Below the pieces are notes generated by a model. That model worked only from the letters and a program-made list of their open reading frames with translations. It ran no database searches and was not told where the DNA came from. Below are positions 1 through 12,029 of a stretch of 64,000 bases of DNA, one piece after another (within the stretch, counting starts at the first letter, position 1; each line of letters starts with the position of its first letter). The DNA lies in assembly GCA_015499995.1 (NCBI GenBank), contig JADNRV010000013.1, forward strand, positions 248,001 through 312,000, written 5' to 3'. This stretch comes from Flammula alnicola. Its lineage: Eukaryota; Basidiomycota; Agaricomycetes; Agaricales; Strophariaceae. The position numbers were made by a program, and so were the translations under genes.

Positions 1-2830
1 AAGTTGGCAGTCGCTTTCGCAATATAAATTGTGAACATCTAGATAGGTGATGAGTAATAAATTCAGAAAAATGGGGAAATCAAATCGCACCTCGAACTTA
101 TCCTCATCAGAAACGACTTGCGTCGCGCGTTCATAGATGGACATTGACCGTTTGGCGAGCCCGTAATCTTCCTCGAGCTGGGCGTACATGAGGAATAGAG
201 GTTTGCAAGACTTTGGGGGACACTTTTCGAGAGCCTGTTCAAACAAGTCTCGAGCACGCTCCAGTTTGGAGCCACCCTAAGGAGAACAGTCAGAATTCTT
301 CTTGGAAATTGTGAGGATTACTCACATATCTCTTGACAAATTTAGAAAGGTAGATATTCCAAATTTCAAAGGACACAGGGAAAGTGAAAAGTTCCACTCC
401 TCGTTCGTACACCTGCAGAGAATATTAGAGATGCTTATCGACGCAAGGTTTAAAGTATCAATACCTTGAAGCTGTCCTCGAAGTAGTCATTCTCTTCCAG
501 AAAAGCGGCATAGTTCACGATGACTTGAGCGTTGCAATTCGAAGTTCCAAAATCTTGTCGTAGACCGCCTTAGTGGATTCAACCGAACCAATGGATTCCT
601 CAAGGTCAACGTAGAACGACCATAACTTCAGAGACTTGAAGAGACGAGCTTGAGCGGATATAGTCTAAATTGCCACGCGATATCAGAGGCAATGACGCAG
701 GAAAGAGGAAGGTCGCATTTACGTGATCATGATAGCTAATCTTGGTGTTTTTAGGGATAGCAGTTGCCCTTTGCATGACCCGGATGGCCTCGTCATAATT
801 TCTACAAAAGCATTCAACAATAAATTCAAAGAACAGGCATATGGGAGAACTTACTCGTGGCGGAGCTCCATTTCTGACCATTCACACCAAATTTCCGCAA
901 GGTCTTCAACTAATTTGAAATTAACCTTGGTGCCCTTCTCCAGAATCTTACGGGCGCTGTCAAGATCTGGCTCGGCCTGGCCAGCAACTCCTCCCTCTTC
1001 GTAGAATTTGGCGAAGTTGACGTAAAGTCTATGTAGGTTAGGTGTAGCCTTCCGAGGAATGATAGTCTCCAGGGCTTTTGTGTACGTTTTTGCGACCTAC
1101 GAACATTAGTTTGCCTGTCCAAAAGGAAGCGAAATCTTGGGGCACACCTCGTCGTCGTTTTCGCCCCACAAAGCAACGCGTTTCTCCCACTCTTGAACAT
1201 CGTTGGGATTTCTCCGAATGAGAACGTCATTATGCAAGAACGGTCGTCTGTCAGTTAACGCCTCAAACTCCTTCACACGCTCGTCGAGATCCTTCTCCGT
1301 CTCAGCGGCGTCTTCTTCGTCTTCCTCATCCTCCAAGCTCTGCATCAGTGCACTGATCAGAGATTCCCCGAATTCAAGATACGCGTCGAAGATTTGTGTA
1401 AAGTCGCGAAGAGTCAGCACTGTCGTCATGCCTAGTTCGAAGACATCCTTAGCTCGTTCAAATTCTGCCCTCTTGAGCCAATAAGTCGCCAATCCCGTCC
1501 ATAGCCGACCGGCTTGATCTTTATATACATTGAGACCGTCTTTCCGAATAATTGCCTCGATATTGAGTTTCCGTGGACTGACAGGATCCTCATCCTCAGA
1601 GTATGGCGCAGTCGGTTTTCCGTCGGCAGTAACAGGAATAGCAGGACCCCCCATACGAATAAGTTGGCCGCCAGTAGAAGCCGGGTCTGGTGTCGACTGC
1701 GCTGCCTTGGCAGCTTCGGCCTCTGCCTCTGCGTCCTCTTTCGCAATGGCAGCGTTAGACGTGACAGTGTCGTCGACGTCCAACCCAACTTCTTCGGGGT
1801 ACTTTTCCACAACCTCAATCCAATCTTCCAGCAATTGATAAGGACTCTTGCCTTCGGGACTTGTGTACTCTGCTCGGGCAGCCTTTCTTGCTAGAGATAA
1901 AAGCAGCTTGGCAGCTTCGAGGGGACGAGGTGCCGAGTTCGTTGGAGCGAGGAGTAAGCTGGTGAATCGCTCCGTTAAGCTAGGATCGACGGCAAGATAG
2001 CGTCGATAGACGGTGACGGTCATTTCTCCGCCTTTCTTTTCTACCCATAGGAGATATTGTGTCCATATGCGAGAATGTAACGAGGGAGGTAGTGTTCGTA
2101 GTGCGCGGTCGAAGGTACGCCTTGCGTGTGTGTATGACAGAACTGATGGGCAGCGCGGGTGGAAAAATATCGAGATATACATCAACCATAACCTGGGAAG
2201 CTACAAACGCGATAAATCATGAGAGAAATTCGGTGACATGGACTTGTAACATACCTTTGGAAGCCACATAAGAGCGCGTTCAAACGTTGCAATGAGGGAC
2301 TTCCACTCCTCCCATCCAACGATAGGATCCAACGGCATCTCCCATTCTTCCAAATACTCTTCGGCCTCTTCCAGAGCCTCCTTCATCTCTGGAACTTCTT
2401 CTTTCCTCCTGCCCTTTTCTTAATCACGGGCTTCCGAGAACATACGACATGCGCATATTTAGGTACGACTTCCACAGCTTGAAAGAGTTGGAAAATTGCG
2501 TCAGAGCCGCCTCGTAAATAAACGTCAGGCGTTGAAGAGACAGACGCGCGGATGGTGACGCGAGAGGTCCAAGAACGGCCACGATATCTTCAGGAAGTTT
2601 TAAGGAATGGACTCTGCTTTCTGTTGTGCGATGGCGCTCTCGCGCAAAGCATTAATAGCAGTCCACCATGAGCGGAAGGAGGTCGGATTCCGCAACAAGT
2701 CTTCTTCTCGATGCAGGTCATTTGTCGTAATGAGGTCCGGATGAGTCGTTGGTGTAGGGATAGGGAAGGTCAAAGGAAAATAAGAGGAGAGATCCTCTAC
2801 TGAGGGTCTCTTTTCTGCCACGGAAGGCAT
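1..2830 (-). CDS. SYF1: Pre-mRNA-splicing factor SYF1 (XAB2 homologue), C-terminus off the left edge
   Basis: HAT-repeat scaffold of the Prp19-associated (NTC) complex, acting in spliceosome activation in the nucleus. The start MPSVAEKRPSVEDLSSYF lies at 2830, and the HAT-type segments that follow are spread over short introns: WKSYLNMRMSYVLG, YTHARRTFDRALRTLP, the acidic linker near 1300, and VSDEDK / MFTIYIAKATANF at the window edge. The last HAT repeats and the C-terminal tail lie outside the window. Three single-base losses near 2600, 2430 and 2388 break the frame between the first exon and MKEALEEAEEYLEEW, yet the SYF1 similarity runs straight through, so I read these as sequence errors in an essential gene. 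It diverges from BET4 with only 211 bases between the start codons, a likely shared promoter. Family assignment rests on recognised motifs, not a search. Confidence 0.9.
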
Positions 2831-3041
2831 TATGGATGTACAGAACAATCAGGCGTTGGTGTGGCAAATTGAAGTTGGTGCAGAAAGTTGAAGGGGAATG
2901 TGGGGCAGACGGCGTTGGAAACAAACACACCAAAAGCCTTTCCCAGTCAGTGCACACAGCTGAGCTACCGTGACTCTACCTTAAATTGACATTATCCAAT
3001 TGTCCTCTCCTTATAACTCCAACGACATCGACCTCCATAAG
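2831..3041. promoter_or_regulatory. Shared divergent promoter region of SYF1 and BET4
   Basis: This 211-base gap separates the start codons of two divergently transcribed genes, so it must hold both promoters and 5' leaders. I see no clear TATA box. The role is inferred from position. Confidence 0.5.
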
Positions 3042-4447
3042 ATGGTATGTCTACTTATATACATATCCAATTTCTTTGCTCATATCCGGCCTAGCACGCT
3101 GTTAAGCGCACACGCCAAACCACTGAAGAGCGCGAGGCCAGAAAGCGTCGCGAACAATCCAAGATCGAGGAGTTTACCAACCTCTCAGAAAGAGTTCTAT
3201 CGAGGGTACGCATTGCGAAAGCATGGAAAAGAGTTCAACAAACTCATTCTTCGAACGACCAACAGAAAAAGGCGCGAGATTGGTCCCACGACGCCTTTGA
3301 CCTCACCACACGACTCCTTCAAGTCAATCCAGAATTTTACACCATTTGGAATTACCGACGCAATATCTTCATAAACGGCTTCTTTGTCAATAGGTAAGAC
3401 CTGCCCTGCCGGTCCAATATCTCTGACAATTCGAATCAGTTTGCCAGAAGATATCAAGAATGTCCTGACAGATGATTTGGCAATGACGATGTCTGCATTG
3501 AAAGCGCATCCAAAGGTATATTGGATTTGGAACCATCGGCGATGGTGTCTAGAAAACATTCCTAATGGCCCTGGACAGGAGGGTACTGCTGATTTCTAGG
3601 ATGGAAACAGGACGCATGGAATAAGGAGTTGTTCGTCGTTGAGAAGATGTTAGATGCTGATCCGAGGAACTGTATGTTGTTCTCTTCAGAGCTGTCTTTC
3701 TTATGATACAGACTGCTACCCACAGTTCAAGCTTGGGATTACAGACGATATGTTCTAGCTGGGATCCCATGCCAAGCCAGAATCGGCCGAACTTGCTTAC
3801 ACCTCTCGCAAAATCGAGGCAAACTTCTCAAACTTCTCTGCATGGCATCAACGGTCGAAAACATTAACGTCCTTATGGGAACAAGGCAAATTGGATGAAA
3901 GCAAATCAAGAGAGGAAGGTATAAAGTGCAAGATCAAATTCACAATTACGATAGCTGATATCTTGCCAAGAATTTGAACTGCTTAGAAATGCTATGTACA
4001 CGGATCCAAACGATCAGAGCGTGTGGATGTACCACCGTTGGCTAGTGGGAACAGGTAACGAACGTGCTTTAATTCTACTCGACAACTGATAAATCGCGAT
4101 CCAGACGGCAGCACAGAGCTCCTGGAGAGAGAGATTGCAGCTATCCAGGAACTCCTGGATGAACAGCCTGATAGCACATGTGCGTGTCGGATATTAATGA
4201 AACACTCATTTCGTCTGAAGAGTCTACAGGGTGTATGGAGTCTATCGTTCATTACAAACTCCTTTTGCTAAAGAAATCGTCGAGCGACTCACAACGTAGT
4301 CTACTGTCCAAAGAATGTGGACTACTTTTGAAACGTCTTCAAGACCTTGATTCTGCGCGACGCAGGCGTTATCAAGACCTTGGTGGGTTGACATACTGTT
4401 TAACATAACGTGCAACCGCTAATGTCTCTCAAGGACTCAGCCTATAA
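3042..4447 (+). CDS. BET4: Rab geranylgeranyltransferase (GGTase-II) alpha subunit
   Basis: Alpha subunit of the heterodimer that attaches geranylgeranyl groups to the C-terminal cysteines of Rab GTPases. Five PFTA repeats are visible in order: NPEFYTIWNYRR, HPKVYWIWNHRRW, FQAWDYRRYV, NFSNFSAWHQR and QSVWMYHRWL. Exon 1 is only the ATG (3042-3044), followed by a 50-base intron; exon 2 opens HAVKRTRQTTEEREARKRR, the usual N-terminus of this family. The last exon reads YQDLG-LSL-stop at 4447. Single-base losses near 3596, 3766 and 3774 break the frame between otherwise continuous repeats and look like sequencing errors in TTC-CTA, CCCC and AAA runs. Its natural substrate YPT1 is encoded at 21.6 kb in this window. 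A CaaX farnesyltransferase alpha subunit is the main alternative, but the N-terminus fits Bet4 better. Confidence 0.9.
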
Positions 4448-4610
4448 GTGACTTTCCATTTCATTCAAGAAGCAATAAAGGTATTCGACTCGGTCGGTTA
4501 TTGAATCATAATGTTTATTTTCCAGTAATCCGTAGAATGAAGTTTGTGGCGATTTAGTCGACAATGAAATCAGTCGTTGAATCCGCTGATCGCGATTGGG
4601 GCGGAGACAT

Positions 4611-4824
4611 TTAGCACTTGCACTCGCCGGGCTTGCATGCGCATCTGTCAAGATTACTCTCAGACCAAAATAAAGTAATTGAAGCATGGATCAACTTACG
4701 AAGCGCCGCAGTTGCAAGAGCTGCTGCCGCAGGTCTGGTTAACGGGGGTGTTGACAACCTGAAGAAGGTAAATTCAGTATTACCACAGACAATGTCAAGG
4801 ATGGGTCCCACATACAGAGATCAT
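4611..4824 (-). CDS. 7-cysteine metallothionein, three tiny exons, 33 residues
   Basis: Small cysteine-rich metal-binding protein, expected to chelate Cu(I), Zn or Cd in the cytosol. Exons are 4824-4816 (ATG ATC TCT), 4758-4700 and 4644-4611, joined by GT..AG introns with good pyrimidine tracts. They give exactly 33 codons plus TAA. The cysteine pattern is C-x4-C-x-C-x3-C-x-C-x4-C-x-C, seven Cys in the last 21 residues, ending CACKPGECKC, without His or aromatic residues. This matches short fungal metallothioneins such as those of ectomycorrhizal mushrooms. It is tail-to-tail with BET4 (164 bases between stop codons). A TATA-like box lies about 80 bases upstream of the start. No exon is long enough to be noticed as an open frame, so ordinary gene callers would miss it. 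Confidence 0.88.
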
Positions 4825-4902
4825 GGTTATGTGTTTGCGAAGGATCGAATTTGTGTGGGATAAAGATGAAGAATGGAGTTCCTTGGGTCGAAACGCTGAG
4901 GA

Positions 4903-4910
4903 CTTTATAT
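4903..4910 (-). promoter_or_regulatory. TATA-like box upstream of the metallothionein gene
   Basis: The minus strand reads ATATAAAG about 80 bases before the metallothionein start codon, a normal TATA distance for a fungal gene with a short leader. A strong TATA box would fit an inducible gene. No metal-response motif could be identified by eye. Confidence 0.4.
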
Positions 4911-5624
4911 CTCAATTATTTGCAAGTATTTGGAACATCCTCGGGTCATGAGATCACGCCGCGGACAAGCCGTATATTGGTGCACATTGCTTGGTATTTT
5001 CTTAGCAAAAAGAGTGGTGGTACATCAAGGCATTCGTATTTTTGGGACTAGACTACACATGCAAGTGTCGAAGAGAATACAATCATCCACCATCAAATGT
5101 GACGCCACCATCACTGTCTGATACACTTTTGTGAAGTCAATAACATGACTTTGCAAAGGACGCCCGTTTGCCTTCAAATAAATTGCAACATATACGTTTA
5201 CATCTTATCAACGCTACGTAAAATTTTGAGCCAAAGGAATGGGTTTTTGTTTTCCTGTGAGTTACCGAAACGAGCCATCACTCCACATCTATGTCACCAC
5301 TCAGTGATACACTATTGTTTCATAGATTCTTCCACATATAAAATCTCTGGCCTGAAATTTTAATACAATCTGTCTATTATTAAATACTCTGGTGAAATTT
5401 TAGAAGAAGATCAGATTGCTATGATAATTTCGTTATATAGATGCCGAATAGGCCCTAAAAGGCAACGGGTATAGCCGAGGCACGCCTCTGCCTCGTGTTT
5501 TGGGCGTGTTCAAGGTTTGTGTGCGGACTACAACCTGCTCTCAACCACCGTCTCTCCCTCTCCCAGTATTTCCTTTTTTCTTCTCATCCGCTGCTAGATA
5601 GCTACCTGCTTCTCTGCGCAGACA
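4911..5624. other. Intergenic region between metallothionein and EDC4-like gene
   Basis: About 700 bases, AT-rich in the first half, with C/T-rich sequence (repeated CTC and TCTC) at 5520-5600 just before the EDC4-like start. It presumably holds the promoters of both divergent neighbours. Open frames here are short and show no recognisable family. Confidence 0.5.
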
Positions 5625-8600
5625 ATGGATAACCGTGCTGATCTGCACGAAAGTCTTTTCTCTAGGAATTCAACTCCTCCGACTTCTGCACCTCAGCACC
5701 AGCCTTCCCTTCCTCTCAGCATATTTCCAATAACTCTTCTACCGACATCGACGCTCTCTTCAAAATATGTCTGCTCCTGCCCCAGCTGAACATCAAGCTC
5801 TTCAGCCTGCAAATCTCGAACCTCACCCAGTTGAAACTTATCATGAGGCGTCTGGAATCACGTCCGTGATGTCGTTGACGGAGGATACTGCCATCTCCCC
5901 GAGCACCATTGCGGAAAGGCAGAATTCTTTATTGTCTTTGATCGGGGCTCCTGCGACAAACCGTCCACCACCATTGCCGCAGCCAGCTCAACAGCAACCA
6001 CAGCAAATCCCTACGCCACCCGGCTCATCGCAACGATCAAATGCGTCACCCCCACAAATCGAAACCCAGAAGATATTAGAACAGATGTTGGGGGGTGAGT
6101 CTTTCTATCTATTCCATTTTCATTTGGCAGGCGCCTATCGGCCTTCTTGGCCTTTATTTTTATACGAGAAGATACTCACATCGCTTGTAACTTGACAGGA
6201 CTTCCTCAAGGTCGACTACCTACTCTGACACACAAAGAACCAGCGCTCAACAGCAGCCTGCCCTTCGCCTCCTTACTCTCAACGGAACCGAAGACTATCG
6301 TAACTTCAACCAGTACGATCAGGGCAGCGACACGTCCCCAAGAGCACGACCCATTCAGAACCCTCATGTACCTCCTCAACCACCCCAACCGCAGCAGATA
6401 CAGCCACCTTCGCCTCGCAGGTCGATGTTCGAATTCACTTCTGCTTTTGATCACCTTTCTTCTACTGGCTCCGTCAAGAAAAAGCCAGTCCCAGCGCAAA
6501 CGTCCAATATCTCTAGTGGAAACGAAGACTTGGGAGCTTGGACTAATGTCGCGGATCCTAAGCGGCAATCATGGAAAATCTGTTGGAAACCTGACTCGTG
6601 CCAACCTCAACCCGTCCAGCCACAACCGCCAGCATATGAGTCGTATTTGAGTGGAAGTGACTTCTCGCAAGTTGACCAGGGTTCAAGCAGGGCGCCATTA
6701 CCGCCAATTCCAGCAGGAAAGCCGACCGCGATCCCCAATCGTACCTCATCGCCTCGCGATTCGTCGCCCAAAAGCCAGACCCTTCATCGTCCTCAACCCC
6801 GTCCGGCTGATATCAATCTCAATCAGCAGACTTCATATACCACTACTGGTATTCCTTTCGTTCCTGGCACTCGACACGAGAAAGATGGCTCCCCAGGGCC
6901 TCGAGGTAACGGCGCAAGGCAAAAAGCTGCCCAACCTCAGCCCCAACCCCAGCCCAAGTTCAACACCAACAAAGCTCAGTTAAGTCCAGCGTAAGTGTGC
7001 TGTCGTAACTTTTCAAAAATTCCTTTCTAACTCTTCATTTAGCCCTCAGTCGCAAACCATCAACTTCGATGTTTCTCAGCCATTGGAAGAAATCCAAGCT
7101 CGGGACTCTGTCAAGTGGACTCCTATTGCCCTCGTTAAGCAAGATTCAGTCTTCTTGCCTGGCACGACGATCGGTGCTACTCACTGGGTAGCTTATGCCA
7201 TGACAAGAGGTATGTGTGCATTCCTGCCATGTAAATGTGTTCGGATCTTTAACCCAGTTTTCAGGCCGTGTCCGAGTGATCTCGCGTTCAAGTGGAGACA
7301 GAACACTCCTTCAGCTCCCTCCGGTGTTCTCGCTGAGTACAAGTGTCATCGATATGGCAGTTTATGGCAACAGATTGGCAGGAGTAACGTCTGATGGCGG
7401 CTTTGTTGTCTGGGAGTTGCCAGAGTTGATAACAGACGATGTTCCGTAAGTGGCCATCTTTTTCGTTTATATCGTTTTACTGATTTGTGTCTCAGTGGCC
7501 GCGTTCTGCTATGCGTACCCCCTGCCAGCGATCCACACGATGCCATCCGAGCAGTGAAATGGCATCCCAAGGAAGCTGATACTCTCGCTATCGCGGCTGA
7601 TGACAAAATCTTCGTCATTGATTTGGCGAACACGCATGCTCTTCATGGCCAGCCTTTGTCTCATTCCAACCTCCATCATGTTGGGCAACTTTTCAATGTT
7701 CATTCCGTAAGTCATTGGTATTAGGCTTCTTCTGACAGAAAATTAATACACCTGAATTATAGCCCGTTGTTGCCTTCGATTTTGACGTGGTTCATTATGC
7801 TCTTGCTACGATCTCAGAGGACTCGAGCCTTACTATCTGGAACATGCAAGATAGTATGCCGTACACAGTCCACAAGATTCGAGGGGAGGAAGTTCCTTCG
7901 TCCCTCACATTTGTCGACGGCGGCATTGTTGTGGGAAGGAAGAATGGTACCGTTTTCCAACTCCTCTCCATAACTACGAAGACCGTCCTTTCGACTGTCA
8001 ATTTCATCAACGGCAACCAAGAGGATCCTGAGATGTTTGGCCATATTACCTATGACTCGCGGATCCAAACGCTGTGGGTCGCCAATAGTCGCCGCGAAAG
8101 TCTAATCGCGCTCAAAATTCACATTGAGCCCTCGCTCGCAGGTGGAGAAGAGGGCATCCGTGGTTATATCGAGCAGGTGGTCGAATTCTCAGGTATCAAG
8201 CCTACTATCCATTTCGTCATCTTGACTGCCGACGCCGATCCTCATGGCGATGAGGCTCACGCGGCCTGTGTCGCAGCAAAAGTTACTCCGGGTGAACTTG
8301 CTCTGGTAGGCTTCTCCGTGCATTCGACCGGCGTCGACCAAGTCCTCATCCGCAAAGAATGGTTCGAGAGCGCGCTTGCACATGCCGACAGCAAGTTCCC
8401 CTTCTTTGATGTTTCTCCTCAATCGGTGCCGGCCACCGTCCTTGAGAACAAGACTCGTTTGCCTTTACCTCCTCTTCCTCAAGTTGCGCCTCAGCCTCAA
8501 CCGTCGATCGCTTCTTACGCTCCACCTCGCGCCCATACACCACCTTCTGATGACGTCGAGAATGAGTTCTCGGAAGGTCGATCCACCGATCAAAAGAGCA

Positions 8601-10408
8601 AGGGTTCCAAAGGAAAGAACGTTAATTGGAAGGAGAAGGAGGATAGCGGAAAAGAAAAGGACAAGGCCTCGAAATCGACCGATGCTGCTCTGATTGGCGA
8701 ATCGTCTCTTGGTCAAGCCCTTTCGAGAGAAATAAAAAAGACAGAAGAGAGCTTGCACACCCGCATTGGTAAACTTATCGGCAAAGAGATGGATAAGCAA
8801 CGTGAGCTTGTTTCGACCTATTCTTTCGTTTGTTCGCGTACTCACAACCGTCATATAGATCAACGATTCGAGGAAACCCGCTTGCACGAGCAAGCTGAAG
8901 ATTTTGCTCGCCAGGAGAAGATCTTGAAGCTAATTTCTACAGAGCTGACCAGAAATACGACTCGCGTCGTCGAGATGGCCGTCAAGACTGAAGTTCAAAA
9001 TTCGGTATTGCCGTCCCTCGAAAACATCACTAGAAATGAAGTCAAGGCTGCTCTCAACGATCAAATTGGTATTGGTTTGATTGACGTTATCAACAGGGTA
9101 CGTTTTGGAGATTTTTTCGTCACGATTTGTCTTTTCATTGAACACTATTGTTCAGAGTCTACCAGTGGAAATGGAGAAGTTACTCCTTCGCCCTACGATC
9201 TCCAATCACTTTGCGAACATCTTGTCGACTGCGTTGACGCCTATGATTGAGCATCATATTAAGGAAATCTTGACAACTAATTTCTTCCAATTCCACTCGA
9301 ACCAAACTGCCGCCATGCATCAAGAACTTTTGCGCGAGTTGAGGGGTGAGATTTCGGTTATCAAGTCAGAGTTGGGCACTTGGCATAGCGAGGCGATGAG
9401 GGGACAGGAGGTCAGTACAATTCGTCTTGTCGAGATGTCGTTGACTTACGCGAGTTTTTTCACCTCTGTAGGCCACCATCCGAGAGTTGGAGCATACTGT
9501 TCGGGCGTTGTCCGATCAGGTTAAGTACCTCAGTATCAGCAATCCGCCGCAAACTATTCAACACATTCAGCCACCGCCGCAGCCTCAGCAAAGTTCTCCA
9601 GCAGGACCATCTGTTCCTCAGCAGCAAGGAAATATCAACTCTTCTCACATGCGTCAGCCTAACATTCCTCCGGCTAACCCGCCTCTCCCTACCTACATGC
9701 ACAGTCATCCTCCCTTCCAACAACCCCCTCCTCAGCAGCAGCAGCAACAGCAGCCTCATATTCAGCAGCAGCCACAATGGTACAGCGCCATCGCTGCTCC
9801 TCAAGCTTCTGTTCCTGCTACATTACCTCAAGCACCTGCTCCTCAGCCTCAGCAAGAACGAACGCCTCCTGTCAAGAACGATCAGTGGGATGAAAATTAC
9901 CTCGGAGTTCTCCATTCTCAGGACCCTACCAAGCTTCGCGACCTCCTTGCGAGAACGAACCCAGATCTCGTCTTGCCCCTGAATGGACCGCCGCTCGTCT
10001 CTCAAGCTGTAATTTTGACTCTCATTCACAGAGTAAGTGTTCTAAATGTCCGCTCTATTTTTGTATCTTATATCGTCCCTTCATAGCTGTCTGCGGTCGT
10101 CGGTGACACCCCTCCTACCGACGAAACGTTCAAAACTTCCTTATGGTGGCTGCAGCGTGTTTCAAGCCTTTTGCGTCCTGACGTGAGTTCCGAATAGCAT
10201 TTTGACTTGAACAGCTACTCACCCTATTCGTTGTCAGGACAAACTCATTGCTGATTTCATACCACGGGTCATTCCCACTGTCCAGCAGTCTCTCAATACT
10301 ACGAAGCAGCGTCTGGCTATATTGCCCGGTGGATTGGGGACAATGGAGACTGCCCGAGCTCTGTCGGACATCCAAGAGGCTCTTCGTCGGAAGGTTGCGC
10401 AACAGTAG
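5625..10408 (+). CDS. EDC4: EDC4/Ge-1-like mRNA decapping scaffold (WD40 plus coiled coil)
   Basis: Enhancer-of-decapping protein of P-bodies, expected to scaffold Dcp2/Dcp1. Order: a low-complexity Pro/Gln/Ser N-terminus starting MDNRADLHESLF at 5625; a WD40-like region (SVKWTPIALVKQDS, YGNRLAGVTSDGGFVVWELP, AVKWHPKEADTLAIAADDKI, LATISEDSSLTIWNM); a Lys/Glu-rich coiled-coil segment near 8600-9000 (GKEMDKQRELV, EQAEDFARQEKILKLI); a Gln/Pro-rich spacer near 9550-9850; and the alpha-helical Ge-1 C-terminal domain beginning WDENYLGVLHSQDPTKLRDLL and ending EALRRKVAQQ. Introns are typical, for example 6095-6198 and 6991-7042. Frame breaks near 5715, 5763 and around 6565-6600 each look like single missing bases; the ATG at 5767 is an alternative start if those are real. 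No neighbours suggest an operon. Confidence 0.85.
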
Positions 10409-10910
10409 AAGGCTTCAACTTTTGTGTCTGACATCTCGCGACGAGAGATACATGATACCATCCAAACTACGACTATATCTTGCTATGACTCGCTACGTTT
10501 TCTGTTTCACGACTTCTGACATGTACTCCTTTCTTACGGCTTCTTCCACGGTTTGCAATGACGGCAGCTCCTCGGTCTTTGTTTTCTTGCTACCATTGCG
10601 CTCATATAATCCCACTACTTTCTTGTTGTTATCGTTTAGATTCTTTATGTTCTTTATGCTTTGAAGATGTAAGATTTAAGCAACGGAAATTGTCTTCATT
10701 ATCACCTGTTTGAGACTACGGTGTTTTGAATATCGTCACGTGATTAGCACCCCCCAATTCGTCCAAATTTGGGTGCGACATAGCTTTCTTGTCAACCCGT
10801 AGCTGCGACCTCGCCTCTTCTAACCGCCTGCGCCGCCGGCACAGCATTCGTCTGAATAATCCTCCAATTCTACATACGTTCGAGCAGACTACCTCTCAAT
10901 AACGTTCGTC
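10409..10910. other. Intergenic region, EDC4-like 3' end to SFT2 promoter
   Basis: About 500 bases holding the 3' untranslated region of the EDC4-like gene and the SFT2 promoter, which has a C-rich stretch at 10748-10760. An open frame at 10248-10664 overlaps the coding exon and its trailer and has no recognisable family. Confidence 0.5.
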
Positions 10911-11766
10911 ATGGCGCCAGGCAAAGGGTGGTTGAACCTCGAGGCGGGAAGTAGTGTGATTCCAGACACCTCGTTCTTCGAAGGCGACTCTGCTTTCAAG
11001 TTCCTTAACCTTTCAAAAACAACAAGACTCTATGGATTTATTGGCTGGTAAGTGCACCGCTGGGCATTTTGGCGACGAGTGTTGTCAGCGCATGCTGTAG
11101 CTCACTTGGCGCTTACTCGTTACGTCTCTAGTTTGATCGCGGGCTTCGTGCTCAGTTTGCTGGGTTCAATAGTGTTACTATTTGGAATGCTGGTGCTCTT
11201 CTCTGGTGAGTTGTCTAAAACGTTCTTCGTCGGCCACATTGCTGATTTATTGGAATACAGTGCTTTACATCTTGGGAACGATCATATCCCTTGTCGGAAC
11301 CGGTTTTCTCATCGGAGTGCGTATATTCCTGTGTATTAATATTGTACGTTTTACTGATGCAATGGCGTGAATGTTTAGTTTTTCAGACAAGTTAAACTTG
11401 TGGGCATTTTATTATAAAGCTCTCCAGAACCATAGATTCCTGAGCTATGGACTCGTAGATGTTCAAGCCTGTCCGTGTTTTCGCCGCGATTATTTTGCTT
11501 GCCTCTATTGGTCTCGTGTTTGTCGGAGCGTTCGTTCTGAAGAATGGGGTGAGTTGCGCCAACTTTTATCGTGGCAATAATCACTCACTTTCTACATTAG
11601 GTTCTCTGCATAAGTAAGCCTACAGGACACTACATTGATGCTGCCTTTGCTGACTTATTCTCCGATAGTCTTCGTTGTCATCGAGTTCTTGGCTTATACC
11701 TGGTACACGTTGTCGTACATTCCGTATGCTCGTGCTGCTGTCACAAAAGCTGTCGGGTTGGGCTAA
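10911..11766 (+). CDS. SFT2: SFT2-family Golgi vesicle transport membrane protein
   Basis: Small tetraspanning membrane protein involved in retrograde traffic to the Golgi. The start MAPGKGWLNLEAGSS (10911) is followed by DTSFFEGDSAFKFLNLS and four hydrophobic segments: LIAGFVLSLLGSIVLLFGML, LYILGTIISLVGTGFLIG, FAAIILLASIGLVFVGAF and FVVIEFLAYTWYTLSYIPYA. It ends AVTKAVGLG-stop at 11766. I could join all exons in frame with GT..AG introns, including the segment FFRQVKL / MFKPVRVF. Length (about 190 residues) and the four-helix layout fit the family. It converges on glyoxalase II, 263 bases between stop codons. Confidence 0.88.
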
Positions 11767-12029
11767 AAACTTCGTTGTACCAAGCAAACACATCGAACGA
11801 TGTATAATTACTCAAGCTAATGCCCATACGTTCTTCGAGGCGGATGGTTGCTTGAAAAAATATGTCATCACTGTACTCACAGAATCATGCTCTAGATCCC
11901 TACGTCGCTACCGCTTTCCAATAATTATGTATTCGATATTGAAGATTCTTCGGCCTATGACTACAACATTGGTCTGTTGACCCCGCAAGTATACAGAAAA
12001 TTGTTCTCTATTGATAGGGCGCTGTAAAC

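Noticed and set aside
2384..3780. SYF1 and BET4 as pseudogenes
   Set aside because: The breaks are isolated one-base losses in homopolymers with no accumulated substitutions, and both genes are essential in yeasts.
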